Shown here one piece after another: positions 5,014 to 5,168 of a stretch of DNA of 5,168 bases. The translations under genes and the position numbers were made by a program. Source of the DNA: Alphaproteobacteria bacterium (GTDB lineage Bacteria > Pseudomonadota > Alphaproteobacteria > Rhodobacterales > Rhodobacteraceae); assembly GCA_024279075.1 (NCBI GenBank), contig JAJRRX010000039.1, positions 1 to 5,168 of the forward strand, in the 5' to 3' direction. Position 1 is the first letter of the stretch, and each line of letters starts with the position of its first letter. The notes beneath the pieces were generated by a model. That model saw only the letters and a program-made list of their open reading frames with translations, was not told the origin of the DNA and did no database searches.

Positions 5014-5168
5014 ATGCGGGGTGAAACTCTTGTTGGCGTGGAGCGGCGGCGACGGTGGTCGGAGGATCAGAAGTTTTCGATTTTGGCTGAAGTTGGCGTG
5101 AACGGGGCGACGGTCACCCAGGTGGCGCAGCGCCATGAGATCACACGGCAACAGATTTATGCCTGGCG
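5014..5168 (+). CDS. tnpA: TnpA-like insertion-sequence protein (IS66 type), partial
   Basis: Fifty-one codons are open to the window edge with no stop. The protein starts MRGETLVGVERRRRWSEDQK and continues with ATVTQVAQRHEITRQQIYAW (residues 32-51), a helix-turn-helix of the transposase-8/OrfA superfamily. The ERRRRWS start and the VAQRH...QQIYAW pattern are typical of the small TnpA protein encoded first in IS66-family elements, where it is needed for transposition with TnpB and the TnpC transposase. IS3-family OrfA proteins share this helix-turn-helix and remain an alternative until downstream genes are seen. GGGGAG at 5002-5007, 6 bp upstream, supports the start. Full IS66 TnpA proteins are usually well over 100 residues, so more than half is missing here. 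Confidence 0.82.
   Translation, partial: MRGETLVGVERRRRWSEDQKFSILAEVGVNGATVTQVAQRHEITRQQIYAW

Larger units (their letters stand above)
4914..5168 (+). mobile_element. Left end of an insertion sequence (IS66-like), cut by the window edge
   Basis: A transposase-accessory gene begins at 5014 and runs off the window. About 100 bp upstream, GTAACCAGCCGC at 4914 resembles the GTAA-type start of IS66-family terminal inverted repeats and coincides with the point where the minus-strand gene remnant stops making sense. If so, the left end is at 4914 and an 8-bp target duplication would be GTTCGACC (4906-4913). The interior also holds a perfect 14-bp palindrome at 4973-4986. The right end lies outside the window, so the boundary and family are provisional. 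Confidence 0.55.

Noticed and set aside
1..5168. CRISPR arrays, tRNA, rRNA or riboswitches
   Set aside because: No regularly spaced repeats, cloverleaf pattern or conserved RNA motifs were seen on either strand.

Overview
This 5.2 kb window looks like accessory chromosome or plasmid sequence from an alphaproteobacterium. The evidence is moderately high GC, alphaproteobacterial-style protein sequences, and at the right edge the first gene of an insertion sequence whose protein resembles IS66-type TnpA proteins common in Rhodobacterales. The order-level guess is an inference; no rRNA or housekeeping marker is present.

Layout, left to right. (1) 14-631 encodes a small ParA/MinD-type ATPase, followed after 18 bp by 650-1276, a membrane-anchored protein with an Ala/Pro-rich linker and C-terminal TPR-like helices; the two probably form an operon. 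(2) The 206-bp gap 1277-1482 holds a strong 12-bp-arm inverted repeat and a GC-rich tail resembling a dispersed intergenic repeat, then a perfect 17-bp palindrome just before the next gene. (3) 1483-2940 encodes a dynamin-like GTPase with two C-terminal membrane segments. (4) 2941-3705 is clearly more AT-rich and contains one unrecognised single-pass membrane protein (3074-3577) with a CPSGW motif. (5) 3706-4158 on the minus strand encodes a small exported protein with the calcium-loop, HD and cysteine motifs of secreted phospholipase A2. Facing away from it, 4242-4808 encodes a free-standing FtsH peptidase (M41)-like domain in which the first zinc-binding His of HExxH is a Tyr. The 83-bp region between them, plus the start of the phospholipase gene, carries two candidate promoters that point toward each other. 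(6) 4820-4853 is a possible terminator. 4844-4912 (minus) reads as the last 22 codons of an otherwise missing gene, cut off at about 4914 by the left end of the insertion sequence. The insertion sequence continues past the window with a TnpA-like gene starting at 5014.

No single well-known pathway links these genes. A common theme is the membrane: a dynamin-like GTPase, a phospholipid-hydrolase-like exported protein, two single-pass membrane proteins and a degenerate relative of a membrane protease domain. That they work together is speculation. The best-supported unusual points are the PLA2-like protein, the His-to-Tyr M41-like protein and the insertion-sequence-truncated gene remnant.
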